A stretch of 64,000 bases of DNA from Chrysogorgia sp. JL179-B06 (GCA_035772405.1 JAYKKM010000193.1:4442001-4506000); one strand, 5' to 3'; numbered from the stretch's first letter, positions 35,947-48,500 are shown. Numbers and translations are program-made. The notes: a model not told the origin generated them from the sequence alone.

Positions 35947-36428
35947 CAGGCCTGACGAGAGGGAGGTCAGCCTGGTCGTTGATCATGGGCCCATGGCAAA
36001 AGGGGGCCCATTTTAAACGAAACAAGAGTAAATTATACATTATCTTTACTGTGGAACGATAAATTCGGTTCTGTAAAAATTAACGACTGAAGTTTTGGCA
36101 TTAATTTAATCATTATATTTCATTGATCTCTACCAAATTTACCCAAAATGCCTTTATTGCTTCAAGTAAGAAACCTAATCGAAATCAGTCTTCAAAGAAG
36201 TTGATGCAAGTTGCAACACTACTGTAACAGATCTGGAAGTGGGGAGTTTTTTGTCTACCACGGTTTGGAGTTTGTAGTTGTAGACTTGTAGCATGATTAG
36301 TATTTGTGAAGTTTGCTTGATCAACTAGGATAAAGATGAGGATTTTTCCAACATATCCGTGCCCAGGGGGGGGGTTGTGGCCCACAAATGTTTTTACCGG
36401 GGGCCCAAAATTTCTCTTGGCAGCCCTG
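35947..36428. mobile_element. 482-bp hAT-type MITE
   Basis: TIRs 'caggcctgacgagaggg' and, in complement, 'cagggctgccaagagaa'. Flanks ATTGCTGT (35,939-35,946) and ACTGCTGT (36,429-36,436), an 8-bp duplication with one difference. Same family as the inner element at 48,315-48,676 ('gggcccatggc' and 'ggtcagcctggtcg' shared). Confidence 0.85.
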
Positions 36429-36461
36429 ACTGCTGTAGTGAATGTGGGAGAGCTTGGAGTA

Positions 36462-36620
36462 GACAGACGATACATGGGCGATCGTCAAGCTCGTATCCTC
36501 AGAAAAATGATTCTGAGTCCCGCACATGAATCGGACCTGTAACCTTCTGATTGCCGGTGAGACGCTCTAACCATTGAGCCACCGAGACTCAGATGGAGAG
36601 CGAAGGTTACATTCGTTACA
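36462..36620 (-). repeat. Second tRNA-derived SINE family, copy 1
   Basis: On the minus strand a tRNA-like head (about 36,592-36,517) shows A-box 'tggctcaatggttagagcg' and B-box-like 'ggtccgattc'. On its 3' side it is flanked by 'gggactcagaatcatttttc', and on its 5' side by 'gtaaccttcgctctccatct'. The same flanks accompany the copy at 61,783, so the unit is larger than a tRNA. Confidence 0.7.
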
Positions 36621-37349
36621 ATGATGTACTGATTCGATTGATATATGTACTGCCTATGCGGCAGTTACCGTATATCGGTAATGTTTGGATGTGTTAATAT
36701 ATACACTGTTGTATCATCAATTGACTTAAGTAGATCGAACAGTCACTGACCCAGGTTTGGGTATATGCAACCAAGTTTCCAAATAACTACTTGAGCTTTT
36801 GATTACGCCTAGACGATTCGGTGTATTCTTGCAGTGTGCGGTAACAGAATCTGTACTGTTCCTGAGAAAAATAATTAGAAAAGAAGTTAAAGGTGAACTG
36901 TACCCAATTTAATTTTAAATAAAGGGCCTTTTAGTATAATGTTTAGAAATGTTAATAGTTTTACGGTATCTGCTCTTGTATTCGAGAAATAACGTTTTCA
37001 TTCTCGTATTTTATGCTTATGGACGCGGCCACATTAGGCATTTTACTAAGCGTTCGCTTGACGTCATTGCGTGCAAGGAACAAAATACGTCAAAATTGAA
37101 AAGAGAACCACCGCTGTACATCAACCTTGAGCCGTCGAGCAAACTCGAAAATGACGGCGTCCAGAAGCATATAAAATACGAGAATGAAAACGTTATTTCT
37201 CAAGTACAAAAACAGATACCCTAAACTATTAATATTTCTAAACATTATACTTAAAGGTGTTTTATCTAAAACTAATTTATTTTTTGGTACATGTCCCCTT
37301 TAAAGTTGTCCAAAGGAAGAGAAAACTAATAAAATCATTATCTGTCAGT
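36621..37349. other. Gene-free stretch
   Basis: No gene seen. An inverted pair 'aatgtttagaaatgttaata' (about 36,938) and 'tattaatatttctaaacatt' (about 37,226-37,245), with further pairing inside ('gtatctgctcttgtattcga' against 'tcaagtacaaaaacagatac'), marks a ~310-bp foldback MITE at about 36,937-37,246. Confidence 0.55.
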
Positions 37350-37357
37350 GGTCCATG

Positions 37358-38213
37358 CAGGGCCGTCTCGAAGGGGGGGGGGGGGGGACGGTGTGACAAC
37401 CCCCAGCAAAACGTTTTTCGGCAAATAAAGGATTCAGTGTTGGGCAAATCTCTTTTCGGCAATTATACCATTCGAAATCACAAGATACACAGCAGAGGGA
37501 CTGAGGTGTGAGGAACTATAGTTATCAATAGACGTTTTGCCATCTTAATGTTTTCATTGCTTTTTTGCACTATTCTGGATGTACTGTGTAGCTTTTTTCT
37601 CATAGATAGTGTCTCGTTCTCTTTCGTCGATAATAAATGTGCCGCCATTTTGTTTTCTTATGACATGTTAAAAGGCTTACATACAGTACTGAATGATCAG
37701 GCTGACCGGAGCATTTTTGAATTCAATGTCCGGAAAAGTGTTGTATTTTTGAGTATTTTATAGCGTTTTCTGAGTTTTAAAATTCTGTAAATTCTTCCCC
37801 TAAAATGCGGTAAATGGCATTTCCGAGACTCTAGATTTCAACATTTTCCATGGGAGCATGCCCCCTCACCCCCCTAAAAATTGGACGCGCCTCCGGCGCA
37901 TATTGTGCCCCCTATTTTTTAATGCTGGCGCCGCCACTGAGCCACACACAATGTCCACGTCCATTTGTCCGGAAAATTAATCCTATTGTAAATGCACGTG
38001 CTCTCAAGCTATATACTCAGAAAAACTATCTGAGTCCCTGACGGGAATCGAACCCGTAACCTTCTAATCACCGGTGAGACGCTCTAACCATTGAGCTACG
38101 TGGACCCAGATGGTAGAGTGAAGGTTACAATTAATACTGGTTCGTAATGATGGTATGACATATGTACTGTATCCTCTCCCACCCCATGTTCAAACCTCTT
38201 CGCGACGGCCCTG
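37358..38213. mobile_element. 856-bp hAT-type element with exact 8-bp duplication
   Basis: TIRs 'cagggccgtctcgaagg' and, in complement, 'cagggccgtcgcgaagagg'. GGTCCATG lies at 37,350-37,357 and 38,214-38,221. No transposase remains. It contains an inverted SINE (38,000-38,150) and a second hAT-like end ('gcgccgccactg', 37,928-37,939) that indicates another nested insertion I could not delimit. Confidence 0.85.
38000..38150 (-). repeat. Second tRNA-derived SINE family, copy 2
   Basis: Minus-strand head at 38,105-38,030: 'gtagctcaatggttagagcg' (A-box) and 'gggttcgattcccg' (a good B-box), with the anticodon loop 'ccggtga' region as in the other copies. Flanked by 'ctgagtatata' and 'gtaaccttcactctaccat'. 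Confidence 0.72.
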
Positions 38214-38392
38214 GGTCCATGTTGCGTTGTGTGAACAAGCATGAACGCGTTAATTAAGTGATAGATATATAAATATGAGTGGCCGATCTTTATCTGATAT
38301 ACAAACTCGATCCGCAGGCAAGTGTTTGTATATCAATAAAGAATATTGGACGCGAATATTTTATATATGGCTTATCAAATGAATGCACAAAT

Positions 38393-38665
38393 ATCAGACA
38401 TAGTTTGATGCTACTCTGACTTTAAAAAGTTTTTTGAACGTAACTTTAAAAGTCACTGTCCATGACCCAACGTTTCGACACTCCAATCTAGTATCTTCAT
38501 CAGTTATGAGGGTGTAAATAGGGATCCTAACTTTACAACGATTACCCCTGATGAAGACACTAGATTGGAGTGTCGAAACGTTGGGTCGTGGACAGTAACT
38601 TTTAAAGTTACGTTCAAAAAACTTTTTAAAGCCACAGTAGCGTCAAACTTTGTCTGATTTATCAC
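38393..38665. repeat. Inverted pair of Penelope-LTR-like segments with hammerhead-like core
   Basis: 38,393-38,505 and 38,547-38,665 are inverted copies ('gaacgtaactttaaaagtca' against 'acttttaaagttacgttc'). On the plus strand the right copy has CTGATGA, a 6-bp stem 'gacact'/'agtgtc' around 'agattgg', then GAAAC. That is the arrangement of the hammerhead ribozyme core; hammerheads are reported in LTR-like ends of Penelope-like elements. Stems I and III are not obvious, so ribozyme activity is uncertain. Confidence 0.55.
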
Positions 38666-38842
38666 CTGGTTGCGTAGGGAAATTATTTGTTGTGCACAAA
38701 TATGTTCATATCTATCTGCTATCTTGAAGATACAAACTGTTTTAGCTGAGGAAATCGAATGAAAAGTTGTAAATCAGGACGAATCTTTACCCGATTTAAA
38801 ACCTCCGTCATGCTACAAATTTCCTTTGTTTTTTCAACACAA

Positions 38843-38995
38843 GTGTACCCAGACGATCACCCATCCAACTCCAAGTACTAACCCAGTCCAACAGGGCTTA
38901 ACTTCAAACCTCAGCACGGGCTCAGCGATGAGATGCAACGCGCTTACTGCACGTTAGCCGTGCTTTCATGCAGACAATGAGGCGTTGGTATTTTG
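38843..38995 (-). repeat. 5S rRNA-derived sequence (SINE3-like or 5S pseudogene)
   Basis: The minus strand reads 'gaagttaagccctgttgg', 'ctgggttagtacttgga' and 'ggatgggtgatcgtctggg'. These match the internal control region of metazoan 5S rRNA (A box, intermediate element and C box) in order and spacing, apart from a ~5-base insertion. The first ~50 bases of the gene are strongly altered. So it is not a functional 5S gene, and is most likely a 5S-derived SINE or pseudogene. Confidence 0.75.
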
Positions 38996-40280
38996 GGCTT
39001 CAGTCCCACCAGGACAAGCGTTGCTAAATTTAACGTTTTTTCCCAATTGTATCAGTAGGCTAGGAAAGAAGCTACTTAAGGTATTCTACCTACGGGCTTC
39101 ATCTACACGAGATTTTACAAACGGGTGTAGCCTGAAGTGTTAGCCAACCCTAAAACCTTGCCACGCGAGTGTTAGATTGGTTCCCAGACCCTTCTGTCAG
39201 TACTAGGCGCAAAAAATGGCGGGACTTGGTAAGAAGCAGCAGGAAAGCTTGGATTCATTTGAACTATGCTCGCTGTAGAATTATATAGGTGAAAATGTTT
39301 GCTCAAGTTGCTGCAAATTGCCTTTCCGAGCTTCTAGATTTCAAAATGTTCCACTGATTACCTGCGTGGGTCCACTGATTACCGGGGTGGGTCCACTGAT
39401 TACCTGCTTGTCGACTTCAGCGCTCCCCCCCCCCCCCCCCAAACTTTAAATCCGTTCCTACGCCTCTGCCTACCGACTCTACGAATTACAAATTAAATTA
39501 GCTTCGCCACCTTGTGCCGTACAACTCATAGTCGTGCTCGTTTGAGTAAACGATTACACACTGAAAGAAATTTTCTACCAAGATGGAGGACGACTTCGGA
39601 ACCGAGGTGGGTGCGTATAAAATGACGAGTAACCTCGTAAATTTTGCTATAACTCGTACTCAAATTTAATTTATCCAGCACCATTTGACAATATACCGAA
39701 AAAGATGGCGCTTGTACCTTTTATCACAATCATAATTTGCAAACCGAAATTATTTCTGGTACCGTAGTTGATTGTTGGACAGGTTAACATGGATTTAGCT
39801 AATAAAAGCAGCTTATTATCAAGTTTGATATCCTGACAGAACTTTCCGCCTAGTATTATTTCAACTAGATAAAGTGTTTTCTGCATGTACGAAACGAATT
39901 ATGGGTAAAGGTACAAGTCGCCATCTTTTTGGTACCTTCACTAATTACTGCAGGTTATCTTTCAATAATGATGAGTAGTAATTAAGTTCAGGCAAGAGGG
40001 ACCGAGGGTGCACGTATCAGTAATATAGCCTCACGTGCAACGTGTCTCGCAATAAAGTTCCATGTCTTTGCTGCTATTTATATATGCAGCATGATTGTTT
40101 GTGGCAAGAGAAATTGCACTTCCGTGTATATAACAACACGTCGTGCAACCAGTGAGTTGTATATAGAACTGGAGGATTATGTTAAAAGTGAAGCGAATCA
40201 TGCATGCCGATTTTGCACGTCAGTAAGTCACTTTCAAGTTGTAAAGGTTTTGCTGTGCAAACTGAGTTAAGTTGTCAATA
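38996..40280. other. Gene-free stretch
   Basis: No gene seen. A poly-C run at 39,425-39,440 is followed by 'gttcctacgcctctg', which looks like an eroded hAT end. 'tttaaatcaaaatgttcc'-type sequence near 39,330 resembles 37,830. An inverted pair of 'gatggcgcttgtacctttta' (39,703) and 'gtaaaggtacaagtcgccatc' (39,904-39,924) marks a ~225-bp MITE. The final exon of the phosphatase gene would be expected downstream of 40,874 but was not found here. Confidence 0.4.
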
Positions 40281-40284
40281 CTCA

Positions 40285-40390
40285 GAAAAACTCCGAGCTC
40301 TAGACAGCACTCGAACCCGCAACCTTCTGAACGCTAGCCAGACGCTCTAATCATTGATCCAGTAGAACTCAGATGGGTTACATCACCGTG
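40285..40390 (-). repeat. Second tRNA-derived SINE family, copy 3 (diverged)
   Basis: Minus-strand 'ctggatcaatgattagagcg' (A-box) and 'gcgggttcgagtgc' (B-box) with the same flanking 'ctgagtattg' and 'gtaacccatctgagttct'. More diverged than the other copies. Confidence 0.6.
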
Positions 40391-40439
40391 TACCGGTAAA
40401 CAATGGACACAGACTACGTCATACGCTTCATCAAAGTTA

Positions 40440-40580
40440 TTTTTTCAGGATTCAGAAGCAGAACATGATCCAAAAAACTCTAACCACAACCCAAATAAAA
40501 CTCTAGTCTTAACAATGAAATAAAGAAATACTAACCCTACTTCTAAACCCAACATTTCAATGATGCAATATTCTGTGTTC
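40440..40580 (+). repeat. Dispersed repeat also found near 63,440
   Basis: 'aacccaaataaaactctagt', 'gaaataaagaaatactaacc' and 'tacttctaaac' recur at 63,462-63,530 with few changes. Both contain degenerate CCTAAC telomere-like motifs. No coding sequence. Confidence 0.6.
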
Positions 40581-40873
40581 CTGTACACCGTGAGCTGACC
40601 CTCAGAATGGCAGGGGCAAGGTTAATTACAATCTCGTTCCCAGAGCCTTTAAACCTGGGACGAGTCGTCCCCTACGCGTCCTTGTCCTTGTACGTCAGGC
40701 CTTTTCACGACATTGAACTTTACTTTTGTTTTTGAAATAATTTACAAGGACGAACGAAGTCCTCAAACGAAGTGAAACCGCCAAACTTTCAGTTGCCGAG
40801 TACTTAAAAAAAGGATTTAGTAATGTTCTGTGACCAGTAAAATTGTTAAGTGATGTCACAAAAATAAACTCAC

Positions 40874-41009
40874 CAGGTTTTCTACCATTCCAACTCTCTG
40901 AGTTCTAAGATTGCGTACAATACTAAATATATCTGTGATATTTTCCAATTTCAGACGTTCCAATGCTATATATAATGCAATAATGGTTCCACATCTACCG
41001 CTGCCATCA
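40874..41009 (-). CDS. RPTP exon: D2, degenerate P-loop
   Basis: 136 nt. Completes Ser and encodes [19 protein letters not shown], then [19 protein letters not shown]. The loop reads [10 protein letters not shown] against [10 protein letters not shown] in D1. Asp in place of the first Ala recalls the altered D2 loop of CD45-type receptors. Acceptor ccttttag|tgatgg, donor aacctg|gtgagt. One more short exon (QYxF helix) should follow but was not found. Confidence 0.93.
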
Positions 41010-42426
41010 CTAAAAGGGCGTTAAGAAATCTCGTTAACGACGCACTCTTGCTAATTACTAATTACAGATCAATTAATAGAAGGTTTGAAATCGGCGGCAT
41101 CTATACTGCTGTAAATTTATTATTTTAATTATTTTAATTTTGTCGGCATATTGGGAGCATGGGAAGTCGCCTTTTCAGACTGTTTTTATACGATATTATA
41201 CGGCCGCCATTACTCGAACATGTTCCGGACGCCTAGGTTGCGATTAGAGGAAGTGACGTGGACTCAACACGTGACTAGTTATGTATGAATATAAAGCTAC
41301 TTGGGGAAAACGTTCTATTGTAACTTGTCGTTTAATTCGGGTAATTTCCATAAAGCTTTGTCAATTGTCACGTGTTGAGTTTCTGACCACAATCACATAT
41401 ACTCTGCTGTGGAATCGCGGGCTCGCCTCTGGAACAAGTTTTGAGCAATGGCGGACTTTTTTGCGACTTTGGGCGACTTTGGAGGTTAAATTACTTGTGA
41501 TAGAATGTTTGTTGTTCAATTTTTTTGGCAAATGCGAACATTTATTAATCTAAAATTATGTTCTGTAACATAAAATACCAGGAAACGTAATGTGATATTA
41601 GTATGTTATAATATATTATTATAATAATATATTATATTATACTATATTATAATATATTATATTATAGAGTCTACCTAATCTGTTACTATGGCAACGATAA
41701 AGTTAACGTGGTGATATTCAATTTCGTGAACTGTATACTTGTGTAAAGTTTCAAGTAATTTTATTTAATAGTTTTGAAGATATGCTTCATTTTCAGATTG
41801 GTCATAATGGTGGGTACAACTTGTGACGTCATAGGTCATATTACACAACCTTGAATAACTCAAGAACGAGATAAGATATGAAAGAACTATAACAAGCCAT
41901 TCTTTATCGTTTTATGAGTTCTTTCAAATAAATAAATAAATAAGTCATCTCAATTTTCGTTTCATATATATCACTACGAAGCCATACACACAGCTAAATT
42001 AACCCTAGATCAAAATTTCAAGAGCTAGTACTATGGTGTATGTCAGTTAAAGTTGTTCTAGGCTACATACCTGCATTGTACAACAGTAAGGCCATTTCCA
42101 GTCTCCTGTTCTAATTTCAACATATCGTTTATACAATTCAACACAGACGAAGAACTAGCAGGAACGCTATGATCCAACCATGCAGTATAGTGGAGATGGT
42201 AGATTCTGCGCACCTCTCCAGTCTAGAAATTTAAGTTATCATACTTATTTTCTTTGTAAACGATCAGGAAAGACGTGTATGTTCTTTTCGTTGTTTAACA
42301 TCTCATACATGGCCTTTCTACTTGAGATAGTGATTATTGTATAATTGTAAAAATGTAATTATCATCGCATATAGGTTTGGAGTTTTTACATATTTGTGAT
42401 CATTGAAATCTCTTGAGAAGAATTGT

Positions 42427-42500
<74 letters not shown>

Positions 42501-45500
42501 TAATCAATCAATCAATCGATCGATCAAAAGCATTTATTTAAACACGATTTAAAAATATACGCAGTACATTGCTGATGTAGTCGTGCGTTTTCGTTGAAAA
42601 CTAATTATTAGTCTATAATTTTAAAATAGATAAAAAACTTAAAAAGTATCATGTATAATATGTGTAAAAATGCAATAAAGGTACTTAAGGATCTATTAGC
42701 TTAGAAACATACATATTTATCATCTTTATTATTTGTATATATGTTAAAATCCATTATTTTCACGTCATATTGTCTTATCAGCGTTTTAAAGATAGAATAT
42801 TCTTTCATTTCTAATGTTGTCCGGTAATTTATTCCATAAAACTGCTCCCCTAAGCGTCACTGACTTATGCAAGACATCAGTTCCTGTTCTTGGAAGAACC
42901 ATCTTTTGTCCTCGTCTTAAGTTGGTGCATTTATTTGTAATTATATTCTGACAAAGTAGGTCTGGTGCTATGCCATTGTAACATTTACGGAATGGGTGTA
43001 TAACTTGCTTTATTATATTACAATGGCGTCATTTTTCCTAATAAGGCTAAGAGAACTGGTCAAATCCAGGAGCGGAATACACACTAAATTCCGTATTGCA
43101 CACTTCTATACCAGTTTAATTGGTTTAGAAGAGGTAAAATCGGCCTTGTATGGTAACAATATGGTCGTACATTTTACTCGTTTCTCGCATTTTTCTTCGC
43201 CCTGCATCCGAAACTCGTAAAATACCTGACCGTATTATCGGTAAAACCATTCAATAACAGCTATATATATTGGTAGAACCCCGAAAGAGTACGAATATGT
43301 AAAATCCCCAAAGTCCGGATAGGTGACTTTAAAGGACATTGTCAACAAAAAATAAGTACCTCAAATATCAAGGTAAGTGACTTCAATAGTTGTAATATAG
43401 TAGTTTGAAGTTGTAAAAATGCTTGTAAAGCATATTGAAGGTGTTTTTCAAAATAACAAAATAACCTGTGATGTCATGTGCTGGGTAAAGTGGTCATTGT
43501 TTGTGGCAATGCAAATAAATTAAGCTGCTTCTCAGTGTTATTTTACTAATCGCTATTACAACTAAAAACTGATCGGTAGCACAGCAGTAAGAAATACAAC
43601 GCTTACCAGCACGTGACGTCACGTCAAAATGGCGGCTCACGATCTTTCTTTTAGATATTTTATTTAACTTTTAAGATGTGCCACGAGCATTTTCATAGAG
43701 TCAAACTACTATATTACAACTAGTTAAGTAATATACTTGGATATAAAAATAGTTATTTTTGTTGCCAATGTTCTTTAACAATGACTTCCTTCCTACCAAC
43801 AAACAAAGCATGGATACATAGTAAAAGCTATACTACTTTATCTTATTAGAATACCTGAAAATAAAATATATATTCCTCGTTACACGATTCGAAAGTTAGA
43901 GAAAAAGAATTAAGCTAGTGCATCGACTGACACTTGATGAGCATATAATTGACGGTAGATCAATTAAGAGCGTGTCAATCGGTAATGCAGTGCGAAAAAG
44001 AAACAGCACATTTTCATCAAAATGGAACAAAGTGTATAATTAATTATTGAATATAATCATTAAGACATTTGAGATGCTTAGAACAACGTGAGTTACCTTG
44101 GTATTAGTACATTTTAAAGTTCTTTTTGTGTACGAATCCAATTCCTGCTCAGATTCCACTTCTATCATCAATAAACCAAACACTATATACTCCTCTCCGT
44201 TGGAGGGACAATACTGAGTGCACTCAACCTGTACAAAAATATCAATCGCAAATTCTCAATGCGCCCGTAAATTATACAACAATATGACAACATAATACAA
44301 CAATATGACAACATGAGAATATGACAATATGCCAATTTAACAGTATTGCATAATACAGTTCCCCCGAGAGGTATGCGGTCGGTGGCTCTGGAAAAGTACT
44401 CAAATGGATGTAACCTCTATTACGTCACAATATCGTTGTTTTTTAGGATCTCAAGACAGTGAGGCTATGGAAAACAATCCCCCATATATACAATTGCTGT
44501 GGGTGTCCGTAATCGATAATGCAACGCTCTCTACCGTTGTGGCAGCTTTAGAAACCGTGGTGCTGTATCTGGTTACTGCACTCATAGATTGTTCCAAGCT
44601 GTACTGATGAGCAGCAAAACTCGTGTCTGTAAATTGAATATCTTACTCGTTCACTGCGCTCACTAGCGAAAAGTTACACATGCAACTCGAACATAAAATC
44701 CATATCTTATGAATTGTTGCTGACGTCTGCATCCTTACCATGTCTTCAACAAGATTTGTGAGCATTATTAAGACGTAGCATTCGTATTCCCAAATCATTC
44801 GCCAGAAATCTTCCGTAGATTCTTTTAAAGGAGCTTGACAAGTGATGAATATTTCACGATTATGGAAGCCCTGTGTGAAAAAAATCACAATTTTATATTT
44901 GATTTAAACTATCCATGTGATATGAGCATGGAGCTGATATCAGAATAGAAATCCATGTCATTAAGTGTTTAATGTATTTCGTACCATGACGAGTATAGAC
45001 CTTATAAAAAAATGGCTGCCAATTTAATATCCTTTTATGTGCATTTAATTTCGCCCTTTTTGTCTCTCTTTAAATTATTTTGAATTTCTTACACAATAAC
45101 AAGGTTGTTAGAGTAATTTATATGCACATAAAAGAATATTAAACTTGCAGCTATTTTGGAATAAGGCCAATACTATCTACTTATTTATCCAGTGCGAAAA
45201 GGAAAGTATTCACCTCAGGTTTTCGTACAAAACGAGAAAACTAATAAGTAGTTTATTATATGGCTTTTAGTTAATTTTAGCGTTTGTTGCTATTCGTTCC
45301 AAATGAAACATTCTGACCTCGTTCGTGTGTTTGTAATTCCAGAGAATCTTTGCTTTGTAACGAGGCCAGAACGGCTAATTTGCATGCATATAAATTTTTT
45401 TTAGACTGGTCGCGATTATGAAAGAGGTCTATATCCATCCGTTGCTAAGGAAGCTTAGAATTAACAAATTTGCCATAGAATTTCACAGATTTAAGAATCC

Positions 45501-48500
45501 ATCAAGACAGTCTGTATGTGGGCAAAACTCTTTCGTTTGGTTGTGTAATTTATGATGACATCATCATGACATCATCATGACGTCACGAAAAATGACACCG
45601 AAAAAATCCTATAATCTTTGGAGGTTTTTAAGTAAGATTAATTTTTCACAGGGGATTAGAATCTGGACTATTATCTTCGAAAAAGTACGTATGGATTTTA
45701 AGAATTTTTAAACACAATAAAATATTGATAACTTAATTTTTATTTAATTTATCAACAAATCCATACGTACTTTTTGTAGGAAGTAATTTAGGTTTACATG
45801 ACACTCACAATATGTCATGACACTCGGCGAGCATAATGTCAAAAATGACGAAAATTATAGAGTTTTTGTCGATAACGTCATGATTAAATTACGTCACCAG
45901 ACGAAAGACGTTTGCCTACATATTCCACACATAACATATTTTGGTTATACCTTGAATTTATTGTCCACTCACGAAGTATATATATTGGGTACTAATTGAC
46001 CTGTCCTTAGCAACAATTTGTATAGCTAAGGATTACGTCCATCCTAATTTGCACCCTATTCTAAAATAAGATCCTATTATACGATCTATTCTAAAAAGAT
46101 AAATTTCTGCAAACTTACATCTATAAACGAGGCATTTATATAATCTGATCCTTTTTCGGTTACATATGGCCATAATTTTACTCTGTTATTATCATCTTCA
46201 ATAAAAATATATTGACTATTAGGTGTAATATAATATAACTAAAAGCAAGTTTAAAACGAAACACTAAAATAATGCTTTGTAACTCTTAAGAGGGAATTTG
46301 AGGACGCTAATAACTGGAGGGCTTAAACGAAATAAAAGTATTTGGAAATGGGTTGCCTGAAAACTGCATGTTTTAATAATCACTCGCCTTTTTATAGTTC
46401 ACACAGTTTTCAAGAATTATTTTTGTTTTTATGATTTTCAGGTTTTACAGGATGGAATTTTGTAAAGTTGCAATTTTTCAACCATTAATCCTTTCAATGA
46501 TTTTAACAAGGACAGAAAGCATGCCAATTTTTTGTGAAACTTTATAAACTGGAATATAATTATTTTCTGTTAATTACGATATTTACAGTATCATATTATC
46601 ATTCGATGTGCTGTAAAATAGGATGAATAGAAACATCGGGGAGGAAAGATACATTTGAAAGATACATTTTCAAATCTAAATTGACCTGAAGAAAGGCACA
46701 TCGTCCAAAACGTTGTTCATGAATATACGTAAGTACTCTTACTTAAGTATTTTTCGACACATTGAAGTTCTCTTATCTCTCCTTTTTATATTATACAGTG
46801 GAACCTCGATATAACGATGTTCCCGATATAACGATCAACATTTGACAGCCCGGCAAATGTTACAGTAAATATATGGGGAAAAATCCCGATATAACGATAC
46901 TCGATATTCCCGACATAACGATCAAAACCTGGCAGCCCAAACGTAAAATTTACCCCGATAATATAACGATAAAATCAATCATGACAATACTTTAATCCTT
47001 TAGTTCTCATTGTCCATTGAATAAGGACGGTAAAGTGTCTGTCAACAGTTTGTTACGATATCGATTACATCGCCGGTAGCTATATTTGCACACACAACAG
47101 TAAAAGTACACAGCATTACTAATCAAAGTTTATCAAATGGTCAAATGCGTGAACTCAAAAAGGAACATTGCAGTATATATGGACAATGACCAAGTTGTTA
47201 TTTCAAATGTTAAAGTTTTATAGTTTTACAGTATGTGTGTACACACAATAGTGAAGTTTATGGCCTTAGAAAGATGGAAACCAAGTGTTGTACTTTACAA
47301 ATAGTTTAGTAACAATGTGCAATAATAAATTACACAACCGACACTATACATGAAAAATTAATTACATGTATTAACACTACTCCGATATAACGATATTTTT
47401 GGCTCTTTTCTCGAAAAATTGTTATATCGAGAATTCGTTATAACGATCTGCCGATATAACGATCTAATGTGGTCAGTCCCTCTCTCCTCCGCAGAGGCTT
47501 ATTTTTATTAGAGGAAGGCGTGCGGGCAAAATGGGGAAGCGCGCGGGAAGTGGATCCAGGAAAATTGGAGGCGCTTCTGCGCGCGTCCGATTTTCCTCCC
47601 CGGTCGGGATTGCATAATTCCTTTTTACCCGCTACGCGCGCCTTTTCTAATAAAATATATAAGTCTCTGCGGAGGAGAGAGGGTCAGTCCCTTGGCACAT
47701 CGTTATATCGAGGTTCGATCCACTGTATCCAGTTCTTTTGAGAACTTAGCAGCTTTCATATTTATTACTGTTTGAATAGGCAGCTATTTAAAATCCTAAT
47801 ATGCAGAATAGATTCTACATAAAGTGAGTATAGTTGAATGCCATAATGTTTTGATTTAAGCTTTTCGTTGATGTTCTTATAACGGGCTGCTTTTGCAATT
47901 AAAATACTAATGACTGTTTCATCAAATCAGTCAGGGACGTAGGAAGCAGGGGGGCCGGGGAGGGGGCTGCGGCCCCCCATATTATATAAAGGGGGCCGGA
48001 ATAGCTTTCGGCCCTCCAAAAATAATTGAATTTGAAAGAAAAATTTCAGCAAAAATTTGAATTCGAAAGTAGAAGTATTTGAAATCGTATATTAATCGAA
48101 TGTCTGTGATCGATGTTTTCATATAACAATACTGATATTTCTCTGGTCTACGCGGCTCTACTCTGGTAGGCTTTCTTTTTTAACTAACCAGAAGGGTGGA
48201 AATCGCGGAATGATTGAGGCTAAAATTAAGGTAGCCTGGTTGAAAACAAACCGAAACAATGTCAACAGGTACAACGAAAATGTTGCTTTGGTCGGCCCCC
48301 CTACGTTTACCACGCAGGGCCGCCGAGAGAAATTTAGGGCCCCTGGTCAAAAAATATTTATGGGCCCCTCTACTCCCCAATTCCCAAATCTGTCCTTTGG
48401 TATCACGCAGACAAGCTTTATCGCAGTGATAAAACCATAAAGGGCCCTATGCCAGTGCCATTAGTGAGTTTACAGACACTGCAATGTAACGATTAATGCT

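Noticed and set aside
38843..38995. A functional 5S rRNA gene
   Set aside because: The 5' third does not match 5S and there is an insertion near the C box.
46216..46260. Extending the RPTP D2 exon through NSQYIFIED
   Set aside because: The frame is open, but only the internal acceptor attgaag|atgat keeps phase with the upstream exon and yields the standard ILPYDxNRV reading.
46681..46735. Hammerhead motif in 'gacctgaagaaaggcacatc'
   Set aside because: The stem II complement and the GAAA are not in place.
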